From Actinomycetes bacterium (lineage in GTDB: Bacteria; Actinomycetota; Acidimicrobiia; Acidimicrobiales; GCA-2861595): DNA of 58,959 nt. This document shows, one piece after another, positions 9,622 through 18,507 of the stretch; the stretch's first letter is position 1, and every line of letters starts with the position of its first letter. The notes below the pieces were generated by a model that searched no databases, was not told the origin of the DNA, and saw only the letters and a list, made by a program, of their open reading frames with translations. The position numbers and the translations under genes were made by a program. Location of the stretch: NCBI GenBank assembly GCA_023264975.1, contig JAHFUS010000016.1, positions 1-58,959 of the forward strand. The letters run 5' to 3'.

Positions 9622-10125
9622 TCAACCCTGTTCCGCCAGCCATCCGGTCACGACCTCGGCCTCCAGGGCGGCGTGGGAGATCAGGCCGGAGACGATGGCC
9701 TTCTCGACCTTGCCGCCCACCAGCGCGAAGCGCACCTTCACCTCCCCGTCGGTGGTGCGGACGGTGGCGTCGGGATCGTCGCCGGCCGGCGTGAGATGCG
9801 TCGAGTACGAGCTGGTGAGACGGCCGGCGTGGTGGTCCGGGATGATGCGGTGCTCGCCGCAGTGCACGACCAAGTCGTAGGTGGTCTCCTCCACCCAGGT
9901 GAGCCGTTCCGGGTCGATCACGGCGGTGACGGCGGGGGCCAGGTCGCCGGCGAAGCGGTACCGCACCCGTTGGTGGACGAGGTGCCCGTCGACCTCGGTG
10001 CTGAGCAACTCGGGCGCGCCGAGCTTGGGGAGCCCGGCCAAGCGCAGGAGGAACCCGGGGTCGAGCAGGGCCGCCTCGACGGCGGCCGGCGGCGCATCGA
10101 AGCGCTGCTCGACCCGGAACCGCAC
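9622..10125 (-). CDS. DUF2505 family protein (START/SRPBCC-like)
   Basis: 167 residues. It starts MRFRVEQRFDAPPAAVEAAL, the start of a steroidogenic-acute-regulatory-like fold, and contains LTWVEETTYDLV and a final VRFALVGGKVEKAIVSGLIS helix region as in DUF2505 proteins of actinobacteria. The family probably binds a hydrophobic ligand; no reaction is known. It follows the helicase gene by 9 bases, so the two are likely co-transcribed. Confidence 0.75.
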   Translation of the reverse strand: MRFRVEQRFDAPPAAVEAALLDPGFLLRLAGLPKLGAPELLSTEVDGHLVHQRVRYRFAGDLAPAVTAVIDPERLTWVEETTYDLVVHCGEHRIIPDHHAGRLTSSYSTHLTPAGDDPDATVRTTDGEVKVRFALVGGKVEKAIVSGLISHAALEAEVVTGWLAEQG

Positions 10126-10134
10126 GGACCGAAG

Positions 10135-12201
10135 TTAGGCCCCCGTGGAGGCGATGAGGGCCAGCAGGGTATCGGCGTAACGCTGGGCCTTCACCGGCCC
10201 GAGGCCGGGCAGGGCCAGGAGTTCGTCGAGGGTGGTGGGGCGGGCCTCGGCCACGGCCGCCAGGGTGGCGTCGTGGAAGATGAGGTATGCGGGCACCCCC
10301 GACGCCTGGGCGGCCGCGGAGCGCCAGGCGGTGAGCGCCTCCCACACCTCGGGTTCGGCGTTGCGGCCGGGGCCGGTGGGGGAGCCGCCGTTGCGGGCGC
10401 CGGCCGCATGGGCGCCGGCCCGCCGGGCGCCGACCGGCAGCGACCGCAGCTTGGCCCGCTCGGCGGCGATGCGTTCCCGCCACTCACCGGGGGCCACGCC
10501 GGCCGACATGACCGCCACCGCCTCCTGGATGGGCTCCAGCAGCGGCGAAGGCGAACGGGCCACCGACCGGGAGCCGAAAGTGCGCCGCTCGGCCCACGTG
10601 CAGTGGACCTCGTCGACGGCCCGGGTGAGGGCGACGTGCAGCAGGCGGCGCTCCTCGGCCTCGGCCGCCGGAGTTGTGGCATGGCCGATGGGCACGAGGC
10701 CCTTCTCCAGGCCCGTGACGAACACCACCGGCCATTCGAGACCTTTGGCCCGGTGGAACGTGGTGAGCTCGACGGCGTCGCGCCCGGCGGCCAGATCGCC
10801 CTGGTCGCCGGCGCCCAGCCACGCCACGAACCCTTCGACGGAGGCGGTGGCGTCGACCGCTGCATAGTCGTGGCCCAGCCGCACGAGGGCGTCGACGTTG
10901 TCGCGCCGCTCCTCGGCCCCGCCCTCGCCGCTGTCGTCCTCGAGGTCGCCGAGGCGGGACAGGAAGGGCACCGACGGGGGCAGCCGGCGCAGCTGGTCGA
11001 GGGCACCGCGCACCTCGGGCTGGCGCAGGAGGGCCCCGCCACCGCCCACCCGGCACGGGATGCCGGCGGCCCGGAACTGCTCCTCGAGCAGCACCAGTTG
11101 GGCGTTGGTGCGGGCCAGCACCGCCATGGACGACCACGCCACCCCCGGGGCGTGGGCCCGCCGCAGGGCGCGGGCCACGCCGAACGCCTCGTCGACGTCG
11201 GTGTCGAACTGGCGGACGACGGGCGCCGCACCCTCCGGACGCATAGCCGCCACGTCGTGGCCGCCGCCACCCGGCAGCACCGTGCGGCCGAGGGCCACGA
11301 CCTGGGGCGTGGACCGGTAGTTGCGGTCGAGCCGCACGGTCTCGGCGGCGGGGAAGTGGCGGGCGAAGTCGGTGAGCAGGGTGGGGTCGGCGCCGTTCCA
11401 GGAGTAGATGGCCTGGTTGGGGTCGCCCACCACGCACAGGTCGGTGCGGTCGCCCAGCCAGCCCTGCAGTAGGCGGAACTGCACCGGGTTGACGTCCTGG
11501 AACTCGTCGACGAACAGGTGGCGGAACCGCCAGCGCTGGGCCGCCGCGAACTCGGCGTCGTCGTGCAGGGCGACGGCGCACAGCAGGAGCAGGTCGTCGA
11601 AGTCGACCAGGCCCTTGCGGCGCTTCTCGTTCTCGTAGCGGTCGTAGAGGGCGGCCATGGTGGCGGGCGGCACCGGTGGGCGCCGGCCGGCCACCTCGAC
11701 CTCGGCCACGTAGTCGGCGGGGCGGACGAGGCGGGCCTTTGCCCACTCGATCTCTGCCGCCAGGTCGGCCGGTTGGATGGCGGCGGACGCCTTCACGCCC
11801 GCCCGGGCCCGGGGGACCAGCGGCGCCAGCAGCCGGGTCTTGCGCTCGAGCAGCACCGGCGCCCGTTCGCCCCGGTCGGCCCAGCGCCGGCGGAGCTGGG
11901 CATAGGCCACGGCGTGGAACGTGCCGGCCGCCACCGGCTCGCGCACGCCGAGGGAACCGAGCCGGCTGCGCAGCTCGCCGGCCGCCTTGCGGGTGAAGGT
12001 GAGGGCGAGCACCCGGGCGCCGTCGGCCGAGCCGGTGGCCACCCGGTGGGCGATGCGGCGGGTTAGGACGCGCGTCTTGCCCGACCCGGCCGGCGCCAGG
12101 ATGCACAGGGGCTGGGCGTCGGACACCACAGCCTGGTGCTGGGCGGGGTCGAGCCCTTCGAGCAGGTCCACCCTGGCGAAGCTACCGAGGGGGTGTGACA
12201 C
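10135..12201 (-). CDS. uvrD2: ATP-dependent DNA helicase, UvrD2-type with HRDC domain
   Basis: A superfamily 1A 3'-5' helicase of about 688 residues. Motif I is APAGSGKTRVLTRRI, motif II FVDEFQDVNPVQFRLL, motif III VVGDPNQAIYSWNGAD, motif IV VRLDRNYRSTPQ and motif VI ends in VALTRAVDEVHCTWA. The last 70 residues (LTTLDELLALPGLGPVKAQR) form an HRDC domain, which is the mark of mycobacterial UvrD2 rather than UvrD1/PcrA. It works in DNA repair. I chose the GTG at 12201; a GTG at 12171 also fits, while the further upstream extension is Arg-rich and implausible. Confidence 0.9.
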   Translation of the reverse strand: MSHPLGSFARVDLLEGLDPAQHQAVVSDAQPLCILAPAGSGKTRVLTRRIAHRVATGSADGARVLALTFTRKAAGELRSRLGSLGVREPVAAGTFHAVAYAQLRRRWADRGERAPVLLERKTRLLAPLVPRARAGVKASAAIQPADLAAEIEWAKARLVRPADYVAEVEVAGRRPPVPPATMAALYDRYENEKRRKGLVDFDDLLLLCAVALHDDAEFAAAQRWRFRHLFVDEFQDVNPVQFRLLQGWLGDRTDLCVVGDPNQAIYSWNGADPTLLTDFARHFPAAETVRLDRNYRSTPQVVALGRTVLPGGGGHDVAAMRPEGAAPVVRQFDTDVDEAFGVARALRRAHAPGVAWSSMAVLARTNAQLVLLEEQFRAAGIPCRVGGGGALLRQPEVRGALDQLRRLPPSVPFLSRLGDLEDDSGEGGAEERRDNVDALVRLGHDYAAVDATASVEGFVAWLGAGDQGDLAAGRDAVELTTFHRAKGLEWPVVFVTGLEKGLVPIGHATTPAAEAEERRLLHVALTRAVDEVHCTWAERRTFGSRSVARSPSPLLEPIQEAVAVMSAGVAPGEWRERIAAERAKLRSLPVGARRAGAHAAGARNGGSPTGPGRNAEPEVWEALTAWRSAAAQASGVPAYLIFHDATLAAVAEARPTTLDELLALPGLGPVKAQRYADTLLALIASTGA

Positions 12202-12687
12202 AGCGGTGGATGGTCGGCGCCGGTCGGCGCCCGCCGCCCGATCCGGACGGCACCGGGACCCGGGTTCCGGGCCCCTACGCCGACGTGAACGGCGGCGCAG
12301 GCTTTGGCCGGCGGTCCGAGCAACGTGTGCCCGGACGCGGAACGACCCCGAGTAGCCGCTCAGCTTGCGCTTCGCTGCTCCTCGGGGCCACTCCATCGGA
12401 CCACAGCTTCCGTGCTCCGGCCTGCCTTGCGGCGCACCAGCTCACATTTGGCTGTGATCTTCCCTCCGGCCGTGCGCTCCCCTGTGTGCCGTGGGGGCGG
12501 GCCTGGGGCCCTCCGTCCTCAGCGCACCGGTTTGCGTCGTGCTGGAGTGAAGGCAGTGTGCACCCGCGACAGGCGGGCGTCAAGGGGCAAAAGGCAAATC
12601 CCCAGGAGCTCCCCTGAACTTCGTGTGTCATCCCCAGCCGGCCCCCATGACATCCCCAGCAAGGGCGGTCCGGTAGGTTCCATCGTC
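12202..12687. other. Intergenic region between divergent uvrD2 and hydrolase genes
   Basis: 486 bases that must hold the promoters of two divergent transcription units. No frame looks coding by third-base preference. A short direct repeat ATCCCCAGC occurs twice at about 12630-12660. No LexA box, riboswitch or RNA gene was recognised. Confidence 0.4.
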
Positions 12688-13440
12688 GTGCTCAAAGCCT
12701 TTGCCGACGGTCGGTTGTTCGGCGTGGCGTCGGGCACCGGGCGGCCGTCCGTCCTTGCCTTGCACGGGTGGGGCCGCAGCTCCGGGGACTTCACGGCCAC
12801 GCTGAGCGGGCTCGACGCGGTCGCCCTCGACCTGCCCGGCTTCGGCGCCACTCCGCCGCCGTCCGAGGCATGGGGAGCAGCCGGGTACGCGAACGCGGTG
12901 GCCGACGTCCTCCACGAGCTCGACACGCCGGTGGTCGTCGTCGGCCACTCCTTCGGCGGCCGGATCGCCGTCCACCTGGCCGCCTCGCACCCCGACGCGG
13001 TGGCAGGCCTGGTCCTCACCGGCGTCCCGCTGGTGCGCCGGCCCGGAGCGGTGCCCAGGCGGCCGGCGCCCGCCTACCGGCTGGGCAGGGCCCTGCACCG
13101 GCGCGGGGTGCTCCCGGAGTCCCGGATGGACGCGCTGCGCCGCCGTTACGGCTCCCCCGACTACCTGGCCGCCACCGGGGTGATGCGCGGCGTGCACGTC
13201 ACCGTCGTCAACGAGACGTACGAGGACCAGATGGCCACCATCGCCTGCCCGGTCGAGCTGGTGTGGGGCGACGACGACACCGAGGTGCCGGTCGCGGTCG
13301 CAGAGGTGGCCGTCGCCAGGCTGGCCCGCGCCACCCTCACCGTGGTCCCCGGTGCCGGCCACCTCACCCCCCTCACCGCGCCCGGCGCCCTGCGTGATGC
13401 CGTGGCCCGGGCGCGCCTCGCCGGCGGGAGCGCCGGATGA
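12688..13440 (+). CDS. Alpha/beta-fold hydrolase
   Basis: 250 residues from a GTG. Oxyanion segment LALHGWGRSSGDF, nucleophile elbow VVGHSFGGRIAVHLAA (Ser about 90), a late Asp in VWGDDDTEVP and catalytic His in VPGAGHLTPL give a full triad, so an esterase, acylase or peptidase activity is expected. The substrate is unknown. It is the first of three genes with a Mur ligase and a Ddl-like ligase downstream, hinting at a role in cell-wall or peptide metabolism; this link is inference from position. Confidence 0.85.
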   Translation: MLKAFADGRLFGVASGTGRPSVLALHGWGRSSGDFTATLSGLDAVALDLPGFGATPPPSEAWGAAGYANAVADVLHELDTPVVVVGHSFGGRIAVHLAASHPDAVAGLVLTGVPLVRRPGAVPRRPAPAYRLGRALHRRGVLPESRMDALRRRYGSPDYLAATGVMRGVHVTVVNETYEDQMATIACPVELVWGDDDTEVPVAVAEVAVARLARATLTVVPGAGHLTPLTAPGALRDAVARARLAGGSAG

Positions 13441-13549
13441 AGCGGCCGGTGCCGGCCCGAGCCGACGCCCCGCCGGCCCCAGCCGGCGGCCGGCGGCCGG
13501 CGGCCCCGGCCGACGCCGTACCGGCGCCCGCCTGCCGCAGGAGCAGCCG

Positions 13550-15058
13550 GTGAGGACTGTCGCCGTCGTCGCCGGGGTGGTGGCGTCGGGCCTGGCCGGT
13601 GTGCGCTGGCTGCGCGTGGCCCAGCGCGAGCACTACCTGCCCGGCTCGGTGTCGCGCTTCGCGGCGCGGTGGTGGCTGCTCGGGGTCAACAAGATCCTCG
13701 CCGCGGCTGTGGGCGTCGGCCTGCTCTCGTCGACCCGGTCGTCGCTGGCCGCCGGCGTCGCCTGCGGCGCTATGGCCGTCGGGCCCTTCGGGCTGTCGCT
13801 GCGGGGTCGCACGGCCCGCCTGGCGTGGACCCGGCGCCTGCGGACGCTGGCCGCCGTGTGGGCTGTGCTCACCGTCGCCGCCGTCGCTGCCGGCGTCCTG
13901 GTGGGCACCGGCCCCACCGTCGCGCTGGCCGTCGCCGCCTTCACGCCGGTGCTGGTCGACGCCGCACTCGCCGTCACGTCCCCCCTCGAGCGCCGGCTGG
14001 CCGGGCCCTACGTGCAGCGCGCCACGAAGCGGCTCGGCCAGGTCCGCCCCACAGTGGTGGCCATCACCGGCTCGTACGGCAAGACCACCACCAAGGGCTA
14101 CGTCGCCCACCTCCTGTCGGCCACCCGGTCCGTGGTGGCCACGCCGGCCAGCTTCAACAACCGGGCCGGCCTGGCCCGGGCGGTGAACGAGAACCTCACG
14201 CCGGGCACCGAGGTCTTCGTGGCCGAGATGGGCACCTACGGCCCGGGCGAGATCGCCGACCTGTGCTCCTGGTGCCCTCCGGAGGTGGCCGTCATCACCG
14301 CCATCGGCCCCGTCCACCTCGAGCGCATGCGCACCGAGGAGACCATCGCCACGGCGAAGGCCGAGATTCTCGACCGGGCGCGGGTGGCCGTGCTCAACGT
14401 CGACCACCCGCTGCTGGCCGCACTGGCCGACCGGCGTGAGGCAGCAGGGCAGAAGGTGCTGCGGTGCTCGGGAGTTGCCGGCACCCGGGCCGACGTGACG
14501 GTCATTCACGGGGAGGTGTTCGTGCACGGCCGGGTGGTCGGGCGGATCGGGGGCGAGGACGCGCAGGCCACGAACGTGGCGTGCGCGGTGGCGGTGGCCG
14601 TCGAGCTCGGCGTGCCGGGATCGGTGATCGCCGACGGGCTCACCACCCTGCCCGCCGCCCGCAACAGGCTCAGCGTGTCCACCGGAGCCAGCGGAGCCAC
14701 CGTGATCGATGACACCTACAACGCCAACCCGGCCGGCGCCGCCAGCGCCCTGGCGACGCTGACCCGGCACAGTTCGCCCGAGCGGCTGCGGGTGGTGGTG
14801 ACGCCGGGGATGGTGGAGCTGGGCCCGTTGCAGCACGCCGAGAACGCCCGCTTCGCCGAGGCGGCCGCCGCCGTGGCCTCCCACCTGGTGGTGGTGGGCC
14901 ACACCAACCGGCGGGCCCTGCTCGAAGGCGCCGCCGCCGGGCCCGCCCAGGTGGTGCCCGTCGAGACGAGAGACCAGGCTGTGGCGTGGGTACGTGAGCA
15001 TGTCGGGGAAGGCGACGCCGTCCTTTACGAGAACGACCTGCCCGACCACTACGCCTGA
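13550..15058 (+). CDS. Membrane-anchored Mur ligase family protein (MurF-like)
   Basis: 502 residues. The N-terminal 150 residues hold about four hydrophobic segments, including the regions near TLAAVWAVLTVAAVAAGVLV and TVALAVAAFTPVLVDAALAV. The Mur ligase core follows: P-loop ITGSYGKTTTKGY, PASFNNRAGLARAVNENL, VAEMGTYGPGEIADLCSW, and the C-terminal IDDTYNANPAGAASAL typical of MurF. Mur ligases use ATP to join an amino acid or dipeptide to a carboxylate. A membrane anchor is unusual for MurF. A Ddl-like ligase gene follows by 30 bases. The GTG start is chosen because it precedes the first hydrophobic segment; the 109 bases upstream are Pro/Ala/Arg-rich and doubtful. Confidence 0.85.
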   Translation: MRTVAVVAGVVASGLAGVRWLRVAQREHYLPGSVSRFAARWWLLGVNKILAAAVGVGLLSSTRSSLAAGVACGAMAVGPFGLSLRGRTARLAWTRRLRTLAAVWAVLTVAAVAAGVLVGTGPTVALAVAAFTPVLVDAALAVTSPLERRLAGPYVQRATKRLGQVRPTVVAITGSYGKTTTKGYVAHLLSATRSVVATPASFNNRAGLARAVNENLTPGTEVFVAEMGTYGPGEIADLCSWCPPEVAVITAIGPVHLERMRTEETIATAKAEILDRARVAVLNVDHPLLAALADRREAAGQKVLRCSGVAGTRADVTVIHGEVFVHGRVVGRIGGEDAQATNVACAVAVAVELGVPGSVIADGLTTLPAARNRLSVSTGASGATVIDDTYNANPAGAASALATLTRHSSPERLRVVVTPGMVELGPLQHAENARFAEAAAAVASHLVVVGHTNRRALLEGAAAGPAQVVPVETRDQAVAWVREHVGEGDAVLYENDLPDHYA

Positions 15059-15088
15059 CCGACCACCCGACCCCGCCAGGAGCCGAAC

Positions 15089-16168
15089 ATGCCCAAGCCC
15101 GCCGTCCTCTTCGGAGGGCCGTCCCCCGAGCACGACGTGAGCATCCTCACCGGCCTCCAGGCGGCCAGGGCCCTCGGCGACGTCACCGGCGTCTACTGGT
15201 CCAAGGACGGCGCATTCTGGGAGGTTGACGCGAATTTGGAGGCGGAGGCGTTCGCCGAGGGCGTCCCCCGCAGGGCGGGCCGGCTGCGGCTGGCCGCGGG
15301 GGAAGGCCTGCTCGGCAGGCGGGACAAGCCGATCGACCTGTCGGCGATGGTGAACTGCTGCCACGGCGGCCCGGGCGAGGACGGCAGCGTGCAAGGCGCC
15401 CTCGACCTTGCGGGCATCGCCTATACCGGCCCGTCGTCGGCCGGCGCTGCACTCGGCATGGACAAGCTGGCGTTCGCCAACCTGGTCGCCGGCGCCGGCC
15501 TGCCGTCGCTCCCGCGCATCGCCCTGTCACCTGGTGTCGAGATCCCGTGGGACGGGCCGTCCATCGTCAAGCCCCGCTACGGCGGCTCGTCGATCGGTAT
15601 CGAGGTGGTGGCTGACGCGGCAACCGCCGCCGCCCTGCTCACCCGCAGCCCGCACCTGCGGGCAGGCGCGGTGGTGGAGCCCTACCGGAAGGACGCCTTC
15701 GACCTCAACGTGGCGGTGCGTTCCTGGCCCCACCTGGAGCTGTCCGCCATCGAGCGCCCAGTGCGCAAGGAGGGCGGCAGCATCCTCGGCTACAAGGACA
15801 AGTACCTGGGTGGCGAGGGCATGGCCAGCGCCCCCCGGGAGCTGCCGGCCCACCTGCCCGACGCGGTGGCGGAGCGCCTGCGGGAGATGGCCACCACGGT
15901 GGCCGGCCTGGCCGCAGTGCGGGGCATCGCCCGCATCGACTTCCTGGCCGCCGGCGACGGGTTCGACGAGCTGTACGTCAACGAGATCAACACCATCCCC
16001 GGATCGCTGGCCCGGTACCTGTGGGTCGAGCCGGCCGTCCCTTTCCGTCGCCTGCTCGACGACATGCTCGACGAGGCCGTCCGCCGCCCTTCGTTCTCGT
16101 GGAGCACCCAGGGCGCCGACGGCACCGCCCTGCGGGCGGCCGGCAGCATCGCCTCCAAGCTCTCGTGA
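15089..16168 (+). CDS. D-alanine--D-alanine ligase-like ATP-grasp protein
   Basis: 359 residues. The N-terminus LFGGPSPEHDVSILTGLQAA has the Ddl GGxSxEHxVS pattern, with CCHGGPGEDGSVQGALDLAG, YTGPSSAGAALGMDK, IVKPRYGGSSIGIEVV and the metal/ATP block ARIDFLAAGDGF...LYVNEINTIPGS. Ddl enzymes join two D-alanines for peptidoglycan. Several positions differ from housekeeping Ddl: GPSSAGAALGMDK where GSGxLASALxMDK is usual, and INTIPGSLARYL where NTxPGxT is usual. It may therefore make D-Ala-D-X or another dipeptide. It follows a membrane Mur ligase gene, which could use the dipeptide. Confidence 0.85.
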   Translation: MPKPAVLFGGPSPEHDVSILTGLQAARALGDVTGVYWSKDGAFWEVDANLEAEAFAEGVPRRAGRLRLAAGEGLLGRRDKPIDLSAMVNCCHGGPGEDGSVQGALDLAGIAYTGPSSAGAALGMDKLAFANLVAGAGLPSLPRIALSPGVEIPWDGPSIVKPRYGGSSIGIEVVADAATAAALLTRSPHLRAGAVVEPYRKDAFDLNVAVRSWPHLELSAIERPVRKEGGSILGYKDKYLGGEGMASAPRELPAHLPDAVAERLREMATTVAGLAAVRGIARIDFLAAGDGFDELYVNEINTIPGSLARYLWVEPAVPFRRLLDDMLDEAVRRPSFSWSTQGADGTALRAAGSIASKLS

Positions 16169-16197
16169 CCGGCCCGGGAGGACGGTCCCTGGGCTAC

Positions 16198-16236
16198 TCA
16201 CCGGTGCGCCATCACGAAGGGATGGCGCACCGGTGA
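16198..16236. terminator. Perfect 16-bp hairpin spanning the next gene's start codon
   Basis: TCACCGGTGCGCCATC (16198-16213) is followed by the loop ACGAAGG and the exact complement (16221-16236). There is no T-run. It lies 30 bases after the Ddl-like gene, so it may end that transcript; its right arm also contains the GTG of the small zincin gene. Confidence 0.7.
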
Positions 16237-16577
16237 CGGAGGTCGACCCGGAGCGATTCCGCCAACTGGTGGCCGACGCCCTCGACGAGCTCCCGCCGGC
16301 GCTCGGCGACCTGATGGACAACGTCGCCGTGGTCGTGAACGACACTTCCCCTCCCGGCAGCCTGCTCGGTCTGTACGAAGGGGTCCCGCTCACCGAGCGG
16401 GCCGAGTACGGCGGCATGGCCATGCCCGACCGCATCACCGTCTTCCGCCGCGCCATCTGCCGGATGTGCGCCGGCGAGGAGGAGGTCGTGGCCCAGGTGC
16501 GCATCACCGTCGTCCACGAGGTCGCCCACCACTTCGGCATCTCCGACGAGCGTCTCGACGAGCTGGGCTGGGCGTAG
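16233..16577 (+). CDS. Small zincin-like metallopeptidase (PF06262 type)
   Basis: 114 residues with a HExxH zinc motif in VVHEVAHHFGISDERLDELG near the C-terminus, and the family block LLGLYEGVPLTERAEYGGMA in the middle. These minigluzincin-like proteins are widespread in actinobacteria, with uncertain substrates. The third zinc ligand is probably an acidic residue in ISDERLDEL. The GTG at 16233 is the only in-frame start that keeps the conserved N-terminal helix; it lies within a hairpin arm, which may mean leaderless translation. Confidence 0.85.
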   Translation: MTEVDPERFRQLVADALDELPPALGDLMDNVAVVVNDTSPPGSLLGLYEGVPLTERAEYGGMAMPDRITVFRRAICRMCAGEEEVVAQVRITVVHEVAHHFGISDERLDELGWA

Positions 16578-16591
16578 GAACTCGCCGCTCC

Positions 16592-16630
16592 CGAGTAAAT
16601 AGGGTGTCAAAATGACACCCTATTTACTCG
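16592..16630. terminator. Perfect 18-bp AT-rich hairpin
   Basis: CGAGTAAATAGGGTGTCA (16592-16609), loop AAA, exact complement 16613-16630. It starts 14 bases after the zincin stop and ends 39 bases before the TrpB2 ribosome site, so it most likely separates the two transcripts. Its A/T content stands out in this GC-rich window. Confidence 0.75.
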
Positions 16631-16669
16631 AAAGGCGGGGCGGGAAGTACGTTTGCCGTCGCCACGATC

Positions 16670-16676
16670 AAGGAGG
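16670..16676 (+). promoter_or_regulatory. Strong ribosome binding site of TrpB2
   Basis: AAGGAGG ends 9 bases before the GTG at 16686 and decides that start over the in-frame ATG a few codons downstream. Confidence 0.75.
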
Positions 16677-16685
16677 AAAGACCGC

Positions 16686-17933
16686 GTGCGCTGGACGATG
16701 CCGCCCGACAAGGTTCCCGAGGCGTGGTTCAACGTGGTGCCGAGCCTGGTCCCGCCGCTCGACCCGCCACTGCACCCCGGCACACGCCTGCCAGTGGGCC
16801 CCGACGACCTGGCGCCGCTGTTCCCGATGGAGCTGATCGGCCAGGAGGTCAGCTCCGAGCCGTGGATCGACGTCCCCGGCGAGGTGCTCGACGTCCTGCG
16901 GCTGTGGCGGCCCACGCCCCTTGTGCGCGCCACCCGCCTGGAGCAGGCGCTCGGCACCCCGGCCCGGATCTACTACAAGGACGAGTCGGTCTCGCCGGCC
17001 GGGTCGCACAAGCCGAACACGGCCGTGCCCCAGGCCTTCTACAACAAGGCCGAGGGTATCGACCGGCTCGCCACCGAGACCGGCGCCGGCCAGTGGGGGA
17101 GCGCCCTGGCGTTCGCCGCGGCCCTGTTCGCCATGGAGTGCAAGGTGTACATGGTGCGGGCGTCGTACGACCAGAAGCCCTACCGCCGCATGATGATTGA
17201 GACCTGGGGCGGCCAGGTCGTCCCGTCGCCGGTCGCCGATCCCTCGCAGCCGGGCTCCCTCGGCAGCGCCATCAGCGACGCGGTGGCCGACGCAGCCTCC
17301 CGCCAGGGCACCCATTACGCCCTGGGGTCGGTGCTGAACCACGTCCTTTTGCACCAGACCGTGATCGGCCTCGAGGCCAAGGAGCAGCTGGCGCTGGCCG
17401 GGGAGGACCTGCCCGACGTCGTCATCGGCTGCTGCGGCGGCGGGTCGAACCTGGGCGGGCTGACGCTGCCCTTCGTGGCGGATGCCGGCGTGCGCCTGGT
17501 GGCGGTCGAGCCGTCGTCGTGCCCCACCCTCACGGCCGGCCGCTTCGACTACGACTTCGGCGACACCGTCGGCCTCACGCCGCTGCTGCCCATGTACACA
17601 CTCGGCCACGAGTTCGTTCCGCCATCCATCCACGCCGGCGGTCTGCGCTACCACGGCGACGCGCCGATCATCTCCAACCTCGTGAAGTCGGGCCGCATGG
17701 AGGCGGTGGCCTACCCGCAGGCGAAGGTGTTCGAGGCGGCCGTGCACTTCGCCCGCACCCAGGGCACCATCCCGGCGCCGGAGACGAGCCACGCCATACG
17801 GGCCGTGGTCGACGAGGCGCTGGCGGCAAAGGAGGAGGGCGCCGAGCGGGTCATCCTGTTCGGCTACTCGGGTCATGGCCTTCTCGACCTGTCGGCCTAC
17901 GACGACTATCGCAACGACCGGCTGGACGGCTAG
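16686..17933 (+). CDS. trpB2: TrpB2-type tryptophan synthase beta chain
   Basis: 415 residues, fold type II PLP enzyme. The PLP-lysine motif is [15 protein letters not shown], followed by [18 protein letters not shown], the phosphate-binding [11 protein letters not shown] and a C-terminal [17 protein letters not shown]. The extended N-terminus and the GSHKPNT motif are marks of the TrpB2 class, which condenses indole (or, in some lineages, O-phosphoserine and indole) to tryptophan without tight TrpA coupling. No trpA or other trp gene is nearby; an ACT-domain gene follows by 3 bases. Confidence 0.92.
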   Translation: MRWTMPPDKVPEAWFNVVPSLVPPLDPPLHPGTRLPVGPDDLAPLFPMELIGQEVSSEPWIDVPGEVLDVLRLWRPTPLVRATRLEQALGTPARIYYKDESVSPAGSHKPNTAVPQAFYNKAEGIDRLATETGAGQWGSALAFAAALFAMECKVYMVRASYDQKPYRRMMIETWGGQVVPSPVADPSQPGSLGSAISDAVADAASRQGTHYALGSVLNHVLLHQTVIGLEAKEQLALAGEDLPDVVIGCCGGGSNLGGLTLPFVADAGVRLVAVEPSSCPTLTAGRFDYDFGDTVGLTPLLPMYTLGHEFVPPSIHAGGLRYHGDAPIISNLVKSGRMEAVAYPQAKVFEAAVHFARTQGTIPAPETSHAIRAVVDEALAAKEEGAERVILFGYSGHGLLDLSAYDDYRNDRLDG

Positions 17934-17936
17934 GGC

Positions 17937-18473
17937 GTGGCCCATTTTGCGCTGAGTGCCGTCGGCGCCGACCGGCCCGGCATCGTGGCCGCTGTCACCG
18001 GTGCGCTGGTGGAGCACGGCTGCAACCTGGAGGACACCTCGATGTCGATCCTCCGGGGCCAGTTCGCCATGATGTTGATCGTCGCCGGCCCCGACGGGCT
18101 CGACGCAGCCACCCTCGAACAGGCAATGGCGGGGCCGGCGGCCGAACTCGACCTGGTGGTAGCCGTCCGGGCGGTGGCGGAGGAGGTGCCCGTGGCGGCG
18201 GAGGGTGAGGCCTGGGCGGTGGCCGTCTACGGCGCCGACCGCCCCGGCATAGTCCACCGGTTCACGGCCCTGCTGGCCGCCGAGGGCGTCAACGTGATCG
18301 ACCTCACCACCCGCGTGATCGGCGAGCCGGCCCGGCCTGTCTACGCCATGATCCTCGAGGTGAGCCTCCCGCCCGACCTCGACGGCGCCGCCCTGTCGGG
18401 CCGACTGGCGGCATTGGCCACCGAGCTCGGCGTCGAGTGCAGCACGCACCCGTCTGAGGCCGACATCCTGTGA
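17937..18473 (+). CDS. Double ACT-domain protein (GcvR-like)
   Basis: 178 residues with two ACT domains: the first begins FALSAVGADRPGIVAAVTGA, the second AVAVYGADRPGIVHRFTALL. Such proteins bind small ligands, often amino acids, and are annotated as glycine-cleavage repressor-like regulators. No DNA-binding domain is present. The GTG start lies 3 bases after trpB2, implying co-transcription and possibly sensing of an amino acid tied to tryptophan or serine metabolism (inference). Confidence 0.85.
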   Translation: MAHFALSAVGADRPGIVAAVTGALVEHGCNLEDTSMSILRGQFAMMLIVAGPDGLDAATLEQAMAGPAAELDLVVAVRAVAEEVPVAAEGEAWAVAVYGADRPGIVHRFTALLAAEGVNVIDLTTRVIGEPARPVYAMILEVSLPPDLDGAALSGRLAALATELGVECSTHPSEADIL

Positions 18474-18507
18474 CAGCGGCTCGCGCAGACGCCCCACGAT
18501 CCTGCTG

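Noticed and set aside
12304-12687. N-terminal extension of the alpha/beta hydrolase
   Set aside because: The extra 128 codons have no codon bias or domain; the hydrolase fold begins at 12688.
16167-16240. ATG at 16222 as zincin start
   Set aside because: It is in another frame and stops within four codons (MAHR-stop).
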